Source of the DNA: Streptomyces ferrugineus
GTDB taxonomy: Bacteria > Actinomycetota > Actinomycetes > Streptomycetales > Streptomycetaceae
Direction: 5' to 3'
Length of the DNA stretch: 64,000 nucleotides
Assembly: GCF_015160855.1 (NCBI RefSeq)
Contig: NZ_CP063373.1
Coordinates: 682,001 to 746,000 of the forward strand
In this document: positions 33,873-42,746 of the stretch, piece after piece
Layout: each line of letters begins with the position of its first letter
How positions within the stretch are numbered: position 1 is the stretch's first letter
Translations under genes and position numbers: made by a program
The notes under the pieces: model-generated
What the model saw: only the letters and a program-made list of their open reading frames with translations
Told to the model about the DNA's origin: nothing
Databases searched by the model: none

Positions 33873-34472
33873 TCACCCCAAGTGCCGGTAACGGCCCCGG
33901 AAATACGTCAGCGGCCCCCCGTCGGCACTCGGCAGCGAGGCCGACAGAACACGTCCGATCACCAGGGTGTGGTCGCCGGCCGTCACCCGCTGCTCGGTGC
34001 GGCACTCCAGCGTGGCCAGGGCGCCGCCCACCAGCGGGGCGCCGCTCTCCTTGCCGCGGACGTACGGGATGTCGGCGAACAGTAGCCGGTCGCTGACCCG
34101 GCCCTTCATGGCGAAGCGGCCCGCGATGTGGCGCTGGCTCTCGGCGAGGACCGAGACCGCCCACAGCGGCTGCTCGGCGAGCAGGTCGTCCATCCGGGAG
34201 CCCTCACGCAGGCTGACCAGCACCAACGGCGGGTCCAGGGACACCGACAGGAACGCCGTGGCCGTCATGCCGACGTCCTCGCCGGCCGGGGCGTGCGGGT
34301 CGTCCGGGTCCAGGGGCGGCTCCAGCGCGGTCACCAGGACCACGCCCGCGGCGAGCCGGGACATGGCGGCTCGGAACTCGTCGTTGCTCACCCCCTCAGC
34401 ATGCCGGGCGGCGCTGCGGGAGGCGGGGAGGAGGGTGGTCGCGGGCTGCGCGGCAGGGGAAGTGTTCGGCAC
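33873..34472 (-). CDS. flavin reductase family protein (FMN-binding split barrel)
   Basis: About 199 residues from the GTG at 34472. The core from residue 28 (SNDEFRAAMSRLAAGVVLVTA) to the end has the flavin reductase pattern: TATAFLSVSLDPPLVLVSLREGS, AVSVLAESQRHIAGRFAMKG and the terminal PLTYFRGRYRHLG. Such enzymes supply reduced FMN to two-component monooxygenases. The start is uncertain: ATG 34508, GTG 34472 and GTG 34391 are all in frame and none has a strong ribosome site; the family's usual 170-180 residues fit the last best. No partner monooxygenase is adjacent. Confidence 0.85.
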   Translation of the reverse strand: MPNTSPAAQPATTLLPASRSAARHAEGVSNDEFRAAMSRLAAGVVLVTALEPPLDPDDPHAPAGEDVGMTATAFLSVSLDPPLVLVSLREGSRMDDLLAEQPLWAVSVLAESQRHIAGRFAMKGRVSDRLLFADIPYVRGKESGAPLVGGALATLECRTEQRVTAGDHTLVIGRVLSASLPSADGGPLTYFRGRYRHLG

Positions 34473-34629
34473 GCCGAAAACGCTAATGTCGCTCCCGCAC
34501 ACCCACATCGGGCCTGCGCCCGAGAACGGACCTAGGACTCCCGACGGACTCCGATCGCTTGTGCGGAACTCGGGTTCAGTAAACACACAGGAAAAACGCA
34601 GAAACACCGCTCAATTGTTCACGTTTACC

Positions 34630-34645
34630 TGTGACTTGAGTCACA
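34630..34645. promoter_or_regulatory. BldD-box-like palindrome upstream of cdgB
   Basis: TGTGACT and AGTCACA arms around two bases, about 130-150 bases upstream of the cdgB start, with a TTGACC at 34659-34664 that could be a -35 box. In S. coelicolor cdgB is a known target of the developmental repressor BldD, whose sites are GTGA/TCAC inverted repeats. Assignment here is by similarity. The 304-base gap 34473-34776 has no gene. Confidence 0.5.
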
Positions 34646-34776
34646 AGAGCCAATAATTGTTGACCCTGTGTACCGAGTGGGCAGCGCGCTGTGATTCAGT
34701 GGCGGGGAACTAGCAAGGGACGTTACGCCGAAGTAGAACCCTTGATTCACTGCGAGGTCTCGGGGGGAGGGCGAGC

Positions 34777-36432
34777 ATGGAGACCGAGTCGGAGCCGTAT
34801 GTCCGTCTTGCGACCCTGCGACAACTTCACCAGGTCATGGCTGACATGAACACGGCCCGTAGCCTGGCGGACACACTACAGACCGTCGCCGACGGCGTCG
34901 TCACCGGCCTCGGCTACGAACTCGCGTGCGTCAACCTCGTGCGCCCCGACGGCGACCTCGTGGTCGCCGCCTTCTCCGGCAACCCCGCCGCCGAGGCCCT
35001 GATCACCGGCCGGGTCGGCTCCCGCGAGGCATGGGAGCGGCGGCTGAGCATGGGCCAGCACTGGGGCGACCTGGTGTTCATCCCGCACACCGAGGGCTGG
35101 ATACTCGACGACGACGACGTCCCGCAGTGGTACACCGACGGCCCCGCGCCCCGCTTCGAAGACGAGTGGCACCCGAGCGACCGGCTCTTCGCGCCGATGT
35201 ACACGCCCGGTGTGCAGGGCGGCGCGTGCGGCGAGCTGATCGGGGTGCTGTCCGTGGACCGGCCGCGCAACGGCCGGCTGCCGGGCGCGTGGGGGCGCGA
35301 GGCGCTTCAGATGTACGCGTTCCAGGCCGCGATCGCCATCAGCAACGCACGTCTACGCGCGAATATGCAGCGGGCACTGGTCAGGCTGGAGCGCGATCAG
35401 CAGGCCCTGCGCGCCAGCGAGGAAAGCTTCAGGCAGGCCTTCGAGTACGCCCCCTCCGGCATGGCCATCGCCGAGATGGGCGGCGACCAGCACGGGCGGA
35501 TCCTGCGCACCAACGACGCGCTGTGCCGCCTCCTCGGCCGCCCCGCCTCCGCGATGCGCCGCTACTCCTTCTCCGACCTCGTCCACCCCGAGGACATCGG
35601 CACGCTGCTGCGGACGTCGGCGGAGGGCGGCCGCGCCGAGCTCCGCCTCGGCCGCCGCGACGGCACCTACGTCTGGGTCTCACTCCGCAACAGCGTCGTC
35701 GCCGACGCCGCCGACGGCCCCCGCTTCCTGCTCACCCACGTCGAGGACATCGAGGAGCGCAAGCGCCGCGAGCTCCAGCTCGCCCACCGCGCCTCGCACG
35801 ACTCGCTCACCGGGCTGCCGAACTCCGCCGAGCTGCGCGCACGGCTGGCCGCCCGGCTGTGCCGGCGCCCCGCGCACGCCGGCGCCCTGGAATCCATGGA
35901 CGCGGCCTACGGCCACCCGGCCGTCTTCGACGCCAACGGCCACGGCTTCGACTTCCCGGGCGCGGCGGCGCTCGAGGCCTACGACCACCACGTCCACACC
36001 GTCTCCCCGGACGAGGGCGAGCGCGACGACGGCACCAAGGGGCTCGCGGTCCTCTTCTGCGACCTCGACGGCTTCAAGTCGATCAACGACCGGTTCGGGC
36101 ACAACGCGGGTGACGCGGTGCTCATCGAGGTCGCGAGGCGCCTGTCCCGCCAGGTCCGCGACGGCGACACCGTCGCCCGGCTCGGCGGCGACGAGTTCGT
36201 GATCCTCGCCGACGGGCTCGGCCGGGCCGACGCGCAGGACCTCGCGGTCCGTCTGCGCAATGAGATCATCCAACCGATCCGGGCCGAGGGACGGGCGGTC
36301 CGCGTCGGCGCGAGCTTCGGCATCGGGTGGGCACACTGCGGGATGACTGCGGACGAAGTGTTGAAGTCCGCTGACGAGCGGATGTACGTAGAGAAACGAT
36401 CTCGTCCCAAACAACACAGACGCGCGGGATGA
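34777..36432 (+). CDS. cdgB: GAF-PAS-GGDEF diguanylate cyclase CdgB
   Basis: 551 residues. It makes cyclic di-GMP from two GTP in the cytoplasm; in Streptomyces this signal holds back development by dimerising BldD. Domains: GAF-like (about 10-195), a coiled-coil linker (195-215), PAS/PAC (215-330) and GGDEF (335-545). The active site is the canonical GGDEF at 470-474, and the inhibitory I-site RDGD (461-464) stands five residues before it, so product feedback is expected. No EAL domain. A loop of about 60 residues is inserted in the GGDEF domain (about 362-420). A strong GGGGGGAGGG ribosome site precedes the ATG. Gene order around it matches S. coelicolor cdgB as I remember it. Confidence 0.94.
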   Translation: METESEPYVRLATLRQLHQVMADMNTARSLADTLQTVADGVVTGLGYELACVNLVRPDGDLVVAAFSGNPAAEALITGRVGSREAWERRLSMGQHWGDLVFIPHTEGWILDDDDVPQWYTDGPAPRFEDEWHPSDRLFAPMYTPGVQGGACGELIGVLSVDRPRNGRLPGAWGREALQMYAFQAAIAISNARLRANMQRALVRLERDQQALRASEESFRQAFEYAPSGMAIAEMGGDQHGRILRTNDALCRLLGRPASAMRRYSFSDLVHPEDIGTLLRTSAEGGRAELRLGRRDGTYVWVSLRNSVVADAADGPRFLLTHVEDIEERKRRELQLAHRASHDSLTGLPNSAELRARLAARLCRRPAHAGALESMDAAYGHPAVFDANGHGFDFPGAAALEAYDHHVHTVSPDEGERDDGTKGLAVLFCDLDGFKSINDRFGHNAGDAVLIEVARRLSRQVRDGDTVARLGGDEFVILADGLGRADAQDLAVRLRNEIIQPIRAEGRAVRVGASFGIGWAHCGMTADEVLKSADERMYVEKRSRPKQHRRAG

Positions 36433-36551
36433 ATCCCAGGTCAGCGAGCTGATGCGGTCTGAGTCACCCGTTTGGGCCAGCAGGAGCGGGTAGGCTCGCC
36501 ATTCTGACCGACATACCGCAACGCCCGCACCTGGTGAGGAGTACCACAGGG

Positions 36552-37499
36552 ATGACGTCCGGCAACAACGGCGCGAACACGCCGCCCGAGGACGACGACC
36601 CGTTCGGCTACCTCTACGCCGACGGCCAGGCCAACGGAGCCCAGCCACCGTCCGGTGGCTACGGCTATCCGAACGCCGTGAACCGGGTGCGCGCGGTGGG
36701 CCAGCGCCAGTACGGCCAGCCGCCGGCCGCGCCCCAGATCCCGCAGCAGGGCGCCTACGGCCAGCCGAACGCGCACTACGCGGCACCGGAGACGCTGCCC
36801 GGCGGCGCACCGACGACCCAGCAGCCGTCGTACAGCGGCGGCAGCGGCCGCGGCGCCGGCCGCGGCGGGGGCCCCAACACCAAGGGGCTGCTGATCGGGG
36901 CCATCGCGGTCGTCGCGGCGGTAGTCATCGGCATCGGCGTGGCGATGCTGGGCGGCGATGAGGACCCGGGCGACAAGGACAACGAGGCCGGGGCGACGCC
37001 GTCGCAGTCCCAAAGCGCGGAGTCGAGTCCTTCGGCGAGCAGCAGCGCCGGGGCGAGCGAGGAGGACCTGCAGGCGACCGATGCCAAGACCCTGCGACTC
37101 GAGGGGGGCGCAACCACGGACTCCGCCTTCAAGGGGGCCAGGGCGGACGGCGGGATCTACGTCACGAACTTCAACAAGGTCGGCGCCAAGGTCACCTGGA
37201 CCGTGAACGGTATCGACGAGGCCGGCCCCTACACCCTGAACGTGCGCTACAGCAGCGCGGGCAAGGATGCCAACGCGACCCTTCTGGTCAACGGGACGGC
37301 GAACTCCGCGCCGCTGGGTCTCAAGAACTTCATCGGCGCGCGGGCCCCGGAGGGGGACTGGGAGAAGGGCTGGCAGACCACCTGGGCGCCCGTCACCCTG
37401 AACAAGGGCACCAACACCCTCGCGGTCGCCTGCAACGACGGCAACAAGTGCGACGCGATCCTCGACCAGATGTGGCTCACCAAGGGCACGAAGAGCTAG
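36552..37499 (+). CDS. membrane-anchored carbohydrate-binding (CBM6/35-like) protein
   Basis: 315 residues. The N-terminal 110 residues are cytoplasmic, Gln/Gly/Pro/Tyr-rich and disordered. One membrane helix follows (LLIGAIAVVAAVVIGIGVAML, about 116-136, given here as two overlapping halves of one segment), then a Ser-rich linker. An external C-terminal beta-sandwich of about 125 residues starts near LRLEGGATTDSAFKGARADGG. That domain resembles CBM35/CBM6 modules (GPYTLNVRYSSAG, LDQMWL). No catalytic domain is seen. It may bind cell-surface or environmental glycans. It follows cdgB by 119 bases on the same strand and is the last conserved gene before the accessory island. Confidence 0.8.
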   Translation: MTSGNNGANTPPEDDDPFGYLYADGQANGAQPPSGGYGYPNAVNRVRAVGQRQYGQPPAAPQIPQQGAYGQPNAHYAAPETLPGGAPTTQQPSYSGGSGRGAGRGGGPNTKGLLIGAIAVVAAVVIGIGVAMLGGDEDPGDKDNEAGATPSQSQSAESSPSASSSAGASEEDLQATDAKTLRLEGGATTDSAFKGARADGGIYVTNFNKVGAKVTWTVNGIDEAGPYTLNVRYSSAGKDANATLLVNGTANSAPLGLKNFIGARAPEGDWEKGWQTTWAPVTLNKGTNTLAVACNDGNKCDAILDQMWLTKGTKS

Positions 37500-37689
37500 A
37501 CGGTACGACGTGACGGCCGTCGCCCGCGGGGAGCGGGGACGGCCGTCGTACGGAGCGGTACCGTACTCAGGTCACTCGACGCGGCCCCACTCCAGGCAGC
37601 GGCTCGCCGCCCAGGCCCTCTTGTCGTTCCATTGCACCTTGCGCACGGTGCGGCGATGGCGCGAGGGCGGGACGCAGGCCCCGCGTTCC

Positions 37690-38180
37690 AAGGGGGCGGT
37701 GTCGCCGGAGTGCCTGTCGGGCGCGGCGGTTCGTGCGCCTGGAAGCGGAGCTGTGGCGTGTCTCGGAGTCCTTCCCCTCTTGCTTCTCGCGATCCTGCCC
37801 GACGGCACCTACAGGAGCGGGCTGCGCGGTCGGCGTGCGAGAGAATGGATGCCGGTCCAGGGTATCGAGTACACCGTCACCTTCACCATCGGGTTGGACG
37901 GCTCCACCGAGGAGACCTCCGAGCTATTCTGCCTGATCATTACGCTACTCGATCCCGACAAGGCCCCGGCGGGCGAACTTGCCGAGCCGTACGCTGCCCG
38001 GTGGACCAGCAAAACGATCTACAAGAACATCAAGATTGAGGGTCGCGGCGGGCGCACCGCGACCCTGCGCTCGAACAGCCCCGCCCTCATCGAGTAGGAA
38101 CTGTGGGCCATGCCCTGCGTCTAACAGGCCCTGCGTCACCTGACCGCCGACGCTGCCCACCACGCCAGCCTCCCGTGACG
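37690..38180 (+). pseudogene. decayed IS4-family transposase remnant
   Basis: Pieces of one IS4-type transposase C-terminus are spread over frames. ELWRVSESF appears near 37745 in one frame. A second frame gives LPDGTYRSGLRGRRAREW, YTVTFTIGLDGSTEETSELF and LLDPDKAPAGELAEPYAARW. After the stop at 38095, a third part reads QALRHLTADAAHHA up to about 38175. At least two frame changes and stops separate them, and the N-terminal half is missing. It marks the left edge of the accessory island. Confidence 0.75.
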
Positions 38181-38312
38181 CACAGCTGCCTTGCTCACGT
38201 CCAGCAAGAGCTCAGGCCGCTCCCCGCCCGCAGGCGTGACGTTCCTTCAGCTCACATGAGCTGACGCAACGTAGGAAGAACACTCACGCCCCGACCGAGC
38301 TGCCTAAACGAT

Positions 38313-38337
38313 CGCCGTTGGACTCATGCCAACGGCG
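38313..38337 (-). terminator. hairpin terminator
   Basis: 9-bp perfect stem (38313-38321 with 38329-38337) downstream of the minus-strand secreted-protein gene; the minus strand continues CGTTTAGG. Apart from this, 38181-38389 shows no gene. Confidence 0.6.
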
Positions 38338-38389
38338 GAACTCCATGTAGTAGCTCGGCCAAACAGGCTGCGAAAGGTAGCTGAGATTG

Positions 38390-38797
38390 TTATCCGATGC
38401 TTGGGGTCCAGTCCGTGCAGCTTCGGACTATCGAAGACCCTTCCATGACCGCTACCTGGGCACCGAGGGTGCGGAGGCCACCACTGCCGTCGGTTGCCGT
38501 AGTGTTGATGATGAGTGTCGTTCCGGATCCGCCGTATTCATGATGCCAGCGCCAGTACTTCGTAGTGCCGTTGTTGTTTTTAGAGAGCATTCGGATGGCT
38601 ACATGGTGACCATCTGGAGCATTATCGGAAACCCAGCCGCTAACAGCCACGTAAATGGGGGTGCGGTTGTCAAATGTGAGAGCCCCCTTGACGCCAGTTG
38701 TAGAGCATGCGGCAGTGTTCACGCCGGCTGTCGCGTTCACTGTTGTTGCGGCGAATATTGCCGTTGCGGCAATGCCTATCGTTGAAAGGCGCTTCAT
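38390..38797 (-). CDS. small secreted protein of foreign composition
   Basis: 135 residues from ATG 38797; an ATG four codons earlier (38809) is possible, but AGGAAG stands right before 38797. The signal peptide begins MKRLSTIGIAATAIF and ends near NATA. The mature part is Thr/Ser/Asn-rich with two cysteines (AACSTTG and VRSCTDW) and a WRWHHEYGGSG patch. No family is recognised. Its G+C is clearly lower than that of the neighbours and it uses codons rare in this genome (ATA, AAT, TTA-like context), pointing to recent transfer. A terminator hairpin follows at 38313. Confidence 0.65.
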   Translation of the reverse strand: MKRLSTIGIAATAIFAATTVNATAGVNTAACSTTGVKGALTFDNRTPIYVAVSGWVSDNAPDGHHVAIRMLSKNNNGTTKYWRWHHEYGGSGTTLIINTTATDGSGGLRTLGAQVAVMEGSSIVRSCTDWTPSIG

Positions 38798-38809
38798 TCT
38801 CTTCCTCAT

Positions 38810-39236
38810 TTAGGCAGGATACCCTATTTGCGTGGAAGTGTGATCTTGGGTGATCGCTTTGTCTTGTATGAGGGTAACTTGCCTCCCAATTTGTCATGAT
38901 TTATGCAGTTAAGAAAACGAGATATGGCTGGAAGTGATCGCTCCCAGGGCTTCGGCGTAGTCGCCTGACATCCGGTTCGTGAAGCGGGGGCTTCGGGAAC
39001 GAGGCAGGCACGGGCTTCCAAGACCATGGATTCTCTACGCCCCGTACCTGTGTGGAATACCGTGTCTGCCGATGCGTTATCGCCGAATCTGCCTGCCTTT
39101 GCCTAGCTCCGCATCCCGAGGCCGTACCCGAGGGGATCTCGGGCGGCTGGCCGAGGTGACTGAGCTGCGAGCTTCGGACCGGCGCCGAACCCCGCGCTAT
39201 GGGGACCTGGCGCCACCTCGAGTCGGCGCGCTCCGC
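38810..39236. other. AT-richer intergenic stretch without a gene
   Basis: About 430 bases between the foreign secreted-protein gene and the IS5-type element. The part at 38810-38935 is strikingly less GC-rich than the host and presumably carries the promoter of the gene at 38797. The rest has no ORF with host-like codon use and no recognised signal. Confidence 0.5.
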
Positions 39237-39240
39237 CTAG

Positions 39241-40076
39241 AGGTTGTCCCGTATGAGGCGTGAGTTATCCGGTGAGGGCCAGGTTGTGGAGCCGGGCGAT
39301 GCCCAGCATGGCCTGATGAACACCGTTGCCCTTGAGCCGGCAGTCCCGCAGGATCTTCCAGTTCTTCAACCGCGCCAGGGCGTGTTCCACCCGGGCTCGC
39401 GCCCTGCGGTGGACGGCATTCTCCGCTTCCTGGTGTGGGCTGAGGCGTGTCTGACCTCGTCGTTTGCGGTGCGGGACGAGCAGGCCGGTGCCTTGGTACC
39501 CGCCGTCGGCGATGGTCGGTGCGCCGCGGCAGGCCCGGTCGACGCCGGACTCGGTGAATGCCCGGCAGTCGTTGCGGCTGCCGGGCAGCGGAAGGCCGAT
39601 CGCCACGACCAGACGGCTGTTGGCGTCGATAACGACCTGCAGGTTCGTCGAGTAGCGGTAGTTCTTGCTGGAGGCGGCGATGCTGCGGTCGCGGGTGGGC
39701 ACGAGGGTGCCGTCGACGATGTAGACGGTGTCTTTGCGCGGCCGACGGGCCGGCGAGATGGCCAGCAGGGGCGCCAGGTGATCGAGGATGCGGTCGGCCG
39801 CAGACTTCGAGACCCCGAACAGCGGCGCCACTTGCCGCAATGTGAGGTTCGTGCGCCAGTACGTCGCCACCAGCAACACGCGGTTCTCCAGCGGCAGCCG
39901 CCAGGGACGGCCGCGCTGAACATCACCACCGCGACGCCGCACCAGAGCCACCAGCCTGGTGAACTGCGACTCGGTCAGTCCGGAGAACGGCTCAATCCAC
40001 TTCGGATCATCCGCTGAGATCACCCCACCCATGCTCAGCCAACGCACCAACTGCCCCACCAGTTACGGGACAACCT
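39241..40076 (-). mobile_element. IS5-family insertion sequence, complete
   Basis: Perfect terminal inverted repeats (AGGTTGTCCCGTA at 39241-39253 and its complement at 40064-40076) enclose one intact transposase gene. CTAG stands directly outside both ends (39237-39240 and 40077-40080) and is probably the duplicated target. Size about 836 bp. The perfect repeats and open frame suggest recent insertion. Confidence 0.9.
39265..40059 (-). CDS. IS5-family DDE transposase
   Basis: 264 residues in one uninterrupted frame. The N-terminal helix-turn-helix (ESQFTRLVALVRRRGGDV and LTLRQVAPLFGVSKSAADRIL) precedes a DDE domain with VYIVDGTLVP (first Asp), TIADGGYQGTGL (second Asp) and ARARVEHALARLKNWKIL (Glu). 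Many IS427-group relatives need a frameshift between two ORFs; this one does not. It fills almost the whole element, whose terminal repeats lie 12-24 bases from the ORF ends. Probably active or recently so. Confidence 0.93.
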   Translation of the reverse strand: MGQLVRWLSMGGVISADDPKWIEPFSGLTESQFTRLVALVRRRGGDVQRGRPWRLPLENRVLLVATYWRTNLTLRQVAPLFGVSKSAADRILDHLAPLLAISPARRPRKDTVYIVDGTLVPTRDRSIAASSKNYRYSTNLQVVIDANSRLVVAIGLPLPGSRNDCRAFTESGVDRACRGAPTIADGGYQGTGLLVPHRKRRGQTRLSPHQEAENAVHRRARARVEHALARLKNWKILRDCRLKGNGVHQAMLGIARLHNLALTG

Positions 40077-40196
40077 CTAGCCGGGAAGGCCAACGTCGCC
40101 GCTGGCTTTTGGTGCAACGCCCGCGACGCCAGCAGGCCGCTCGCCCTCCTCGACCATCTGTGGCTAGAAAAGGGCTGGGTCAAGTCAAAGTCGTAA

Positions 40197-41108
40197 TCAG
40201 GCCGCGGTGACCTCCCCGGTCACCACAACGTGCCCCACCAACTCCTCATACGCTCCTTGGTCAAACTCCCCGGCCACCGCCGCCAGCACACTCGCCGCCG
40301 ACAGTGCCGCCGCACGGGCCAGCCGGTCCGGCCACGGCAGTCGCTCCACCCATCCCGACAGCAGCCCCGCCACCGCCGCGTCGCCCGCGACGGTCGGGCT
40401 GCCGTGCAGGCGGGTCGGGGGAGTTGCGCGCCAGCGGCCCTCGGGGGTTACCGCGAGCAAGCCCGCCTCGCCGAGGGAGGTCACGATCGAGCGGGCGCCT
40501 CGTCGCCGCGCGTCCTGCGTCGCGCGCAACGGCTCGTGGGAGCCGGTCAGTTCGGTCAGTTCGTCGCCGTTGGGCTTGATGAGGTCCGGGCGGGCGGCGA
40601 CGCCCCGGCGCAGTGCCTCGCCGCCGGTGTCCAGCAGTACGGGCACCTCGGCGGCCTTCGCTGCCCGCACGAGACCGGCGTACGCCCCCACCGGCACCCC
40701 CGGCGGCAGGCTGCCGCACAGGGCCACCGCGGAGGCGGACGCCAACAGGTCGTCGTAGGCCTCCTGGAAGGCGGACCACTCGGCGGGGGTGATCGTCGGG
40801 CCGGGCTCGTTGGGCTGGGTCGTGTCGCCGGTTCGCTCGTCCACGACGGCGATGGTGCGCCGGGTCGCGCCGGTGACCGGTATCAGGGCGTCCACCACGC
40901 CGGAGGTCCGGGTCAGCTGTTCCTGGACCATGCGGCCCGTCGCGCCGCCCGTGAAGCCCGTAACCGTCATCTCGTGGCCGAGGGCCGCCAGCACCCGGGC
41001 CACGTTCAGGCCCTTGCCGCCGGGGCGCTCGGTCACCTCGGAGACCCGGTGGGTGGAGTGCGGCCTGAGGGCCCGTACCCGATAGGTGATGTCGAGAGCG
41101 GTGTTCAC
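40197..41108 (-). CDS. PfkB-family hexose kinase, truncated divergent second copy
   Basis: 303 residues and very similar to the kinase at 46910-47839, from just after the start to the last codon. It lacks the first residues (MILTVTL is missing; the start is a GTG giving MNTALDI). The conserved anion-hole motif is changed: the intact copy has NPTGAGDSAVAG, this one SPTVAGDAAVAG. The catalytic Asp remains, but the first Gly of GAGD is Val, so activity is doubtful. No ribosome site is evident at the new start. It may be an acquired homologue or a decaying duplicate. It lies inside the accessory island between the IS5 element and an I36-like gene. Confidence 0.75.
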   Translation of the reverse strand: MNTALDITYRVRALRPHSTHRVSEVTERPGGKGLNVARVLAALGHEMTVTGFTGGATGRMVQEQLTRTSGVVDALIPVTGATRRTIAVVDERTGDTTQPNEPGPTITPAEWSAFQEAYDDLLASASAVALCGSLPPGVPVGAYAGLVRAAKAAEVPVLLDTGGEALRRGVAARPDLIKPNGDELTELTGSHEPLRATQDARRRGARSIVTSLGEAGLLAVTPEGRWRATPPTRLHGSPTVAGDAAVAGLLSGWVERLPWPDRLARAAALSAASVLAAVAGEFDQGAYEELVGHVVVTGEVTAA

Positions 41109-41209
41109 TGTGAGGCCGCTTTGGCGGCTTACTTGGGGACCTGCCTCCCTGTGGGGAACATGACTTGGTGAGGGGACTGGTGTTCGACGCCTTGAGGATG
41201 GATGTTCCT

Positions 41210-41542
41210 GTGAGAAAGCGCTCCCTGCTGCTGGCCGGCGCGGCCCTGGCCGCCACCCTTCCCCTCGCCTCCGTGCAGCCCGCTTCCGCCGCGACGGTGT
41301 GTCCCCAGGGCAAGGTGTGCACCTGGGTGAAGCGGAACTTCGAGGGGAACCGCAAGGACCGCACGACCCCGGGACACGGCTGCTTCCCGGTGCAGAGCGC
41401 CGGTGTCCGCACGGTGTCGAACCAGTCCGGCAAGACCGTCACCGTCTACGACGACCCCGGTTGTTGGGGAAGCAAGGTGGTGCTCAAAACCGGGCACTTC
41501 TCCAGCGCCCTTCCCTTCGTGGGCGAGGCTATTTCGTGGTAA
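41210..41542 (+). CDS. secreted peptidase inhibitor I36-like protein
   Basis: 110 residues from GTG 41210, preceded by GAGGATGGA; an ATG at 41198 is the alternative. The signal peptide has the core LLLAGAALAATLPLASV and cleavage near ASA. The mature part has CPQGKVCTWVKRNFEG, GCFPVQ and DDPGCWGS, the cysteine pattern and beta/gamma-crystallin-like layout of the I36 (SMI) inhibitors of Streptomyces. Such proteins inhibit metalloproteases in some cases; that is not proven here. A 21-bp perfect hairpin ends the gene. Confidence 0.82.
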   Translation: MRKRSLLLAGAALAATLPLASVQPASAATVCPQGKVCTWVKRNFEGNRKDRTTPGHGCFPVQSAGVRTVSNQSGKTVTVYDDPGCWGSKVVLKTGHFSSALPFVGEAISW

Positions 41543-41566
41543 GGCCTTGACTCCGCGCCTCAAATC

Positions 41567-41612
41567 AACATAGAAGCGCTCGACCGATGTCTCGGTCGAG
41601 CGCTTCTATGTT
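41567..41612 (+). terminator. 21-bp perfect hairpin terminator
   Basis: Arms 41567-41587 and 41592-41612 around a TGTC loop, 24 bases after the I36-like gene stop; no T-run. Confidence 0.88.
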
Positions 41613-41652
41613 GCGGCCTGCGCGGTCAAGCTTTCCTCGGAGGGCATTTGAT

Positions 41653-41895
41653 CTAGGCAGATTGCCCTTTCTGTCCTAGTGGGTTCATAGCCGGGTTGGT
41701 GTGGTCACATCCGTTATGCGCTTGATGAGGTTGTCGATCGACAATGTGGATCATGGCCTCGGAGTTGGCGGGAAAGGTCTCGTAATCGGGAGAAAGGCGC
41801 TGGTGCAACATGGGCCAACTTAAACTTCGCTCGACAACCCAGCGCCTTTTGGCAACATGGAAGCCGCGACTTCTGGGTTTCTGCCCGTCGTCCCG
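41653..41895 (-). pseudogene. IS5-family transposase C-terminal remnant
   Basis: The minus strand reads GFHVAKRRWVVERSLSW, then LHQRLSPDYETFPANSEAMIHI. This is the conserved end of an IS5-type transposase (RRWVVERTLAW...DYE...SEAMI), which carries the DDE glutamate. The upstream two thirds of the gene are absent. It is a different lineage from the complete element at 39241-40076. It shows that this island has taken several insertions. Confidence 0.75.
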
Positions 41896-41956
41896 CCAGA
41901 ATGGCCCGGCGACAGCCCTGGGGTGTCTGCCTGTTGAAAGGACTCGTCCGAACTCC

Positions 41957-42586
41957 ATGTCTCCGTCACGCTCGTTCGCCCTAGCACCTACAGCCGCGCT
42001 GATGGCTGGCGTGGCACTCGGGGTTCTAGCCGCGCTCCTTGGAACGGTCGAAGTTCCTGTCATCAACTCGCTACACCTTGTGCTGGCGGCAGGTTGGACT
42101 TGGGCGGCCCTGGCCTTCTGTGTCGGCTTCGCATGCAGATCCAGGGTCAGGTCCGCCGTCGTGGCCCCTGCTGCCCTCGCTGTGGGCGTGGTCGCCTACT
42201 ACGTGACCAAACTTGTGCAGGGGGAGTACCGGGAATGGGTGAACCTGGACGACCCCTCGCAGGGGACGCACATCTACTGGGCTGGATTCCTGTCGAAGAC
42301 CCTGTTCTGGGGTGTAGCAGCCGTAGTTCTCGGTCTTCTCCTTGGGCTGGCTGGAAACTTGGGGCGAAGTGCTGGCCTTCGCGGACTCGGCTTCCGGGTG
42401 CTGATTCCGTTGATAGCCATCGCGGAGACCTCAATGCGGCTCAATGCCGAGGCCTCTTCACAAGGTGCAGTTGCCAGCACGACATGGAGTGTCACCCGCC
42501 TCGTAGCGGTGGCTGCCATCGTCGTCCTGGCAGGACAAGAGGTCAGGGCAAGGTCGAATCGCGCTCTCCGGCCAACTGGCCGGTAG
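41957..42586 (+). CDS. integral membrane protein (DUF6518-like)
   Basis: 209 residues with about six hydrophobic helices (segments starting LMAGVALGVLAALL, LVLAAGWTWAALAF, VVAPAALAVGVVAYYV, LFWGVAAVVLGLLLG, FRVLIPLIAIAE and RLVAVAAIVVLAG). The conserved-looking polar patch between helices 3 and 4 contains GEYREW and HIYWAGFLSK. I recall this as the DUF6518 type, tentatively. Function unknown. The ATG at 41957 follows GAAAGGAC. Codon use is somewhat looser than in core genes, in keeping with an island. Confidence 0.7.
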   Translation: MSPSRSFALAPTAALMAGVALGVLAALLGTVEVPVINSLHLVLAAGWTWAALAFCVGFACRSRVRSAVVAPAALAVGVVAYYVTKLVQGEYREWVNLDDPSQGTHIYWAGFLSKTLFWGVAAVVLGLLLGLAGNLGRSAGLRGLGFRVLIPLIAIAETSMRLNAEASSQGAVASTTWSVTRLVAVAAIVVLAGQEVRARSNRALRPTGR

Positions 42587-42647
42587 GGCATCGCCCGGAG
42601 GCGCGAACCCGTCCGGGGCTGGGTCGGAGCGGGAATCTTTGGGACCT

Positions 42648-42681
42648 GTCCCGCCGGAGGCTTGCGGTCCTCCGGCGGGAC
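42648..42681. terminator. hairpin terminator between convergent genes
   Basis: 13-bp perfect stem (42648-42660 with 42669-42681, 8-base loop), placed between the membrane protein gene and the minus-strand pseudogene. Confidence 0.85.
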
Positions 42682-42746
42682 GGGCGTTCGTGGTGCGACC
42701 TTGACCCTGCGGTCGCCGTGGGGCCCTTCATCGCCGGGGCAGGGCG

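Noticed and set aside
38979..39240. Short plus-strand frame left of the IS5 element.
   Set aside because: Codon use is not host-like, there is no start signal, and it continues into the insertion sequence end.
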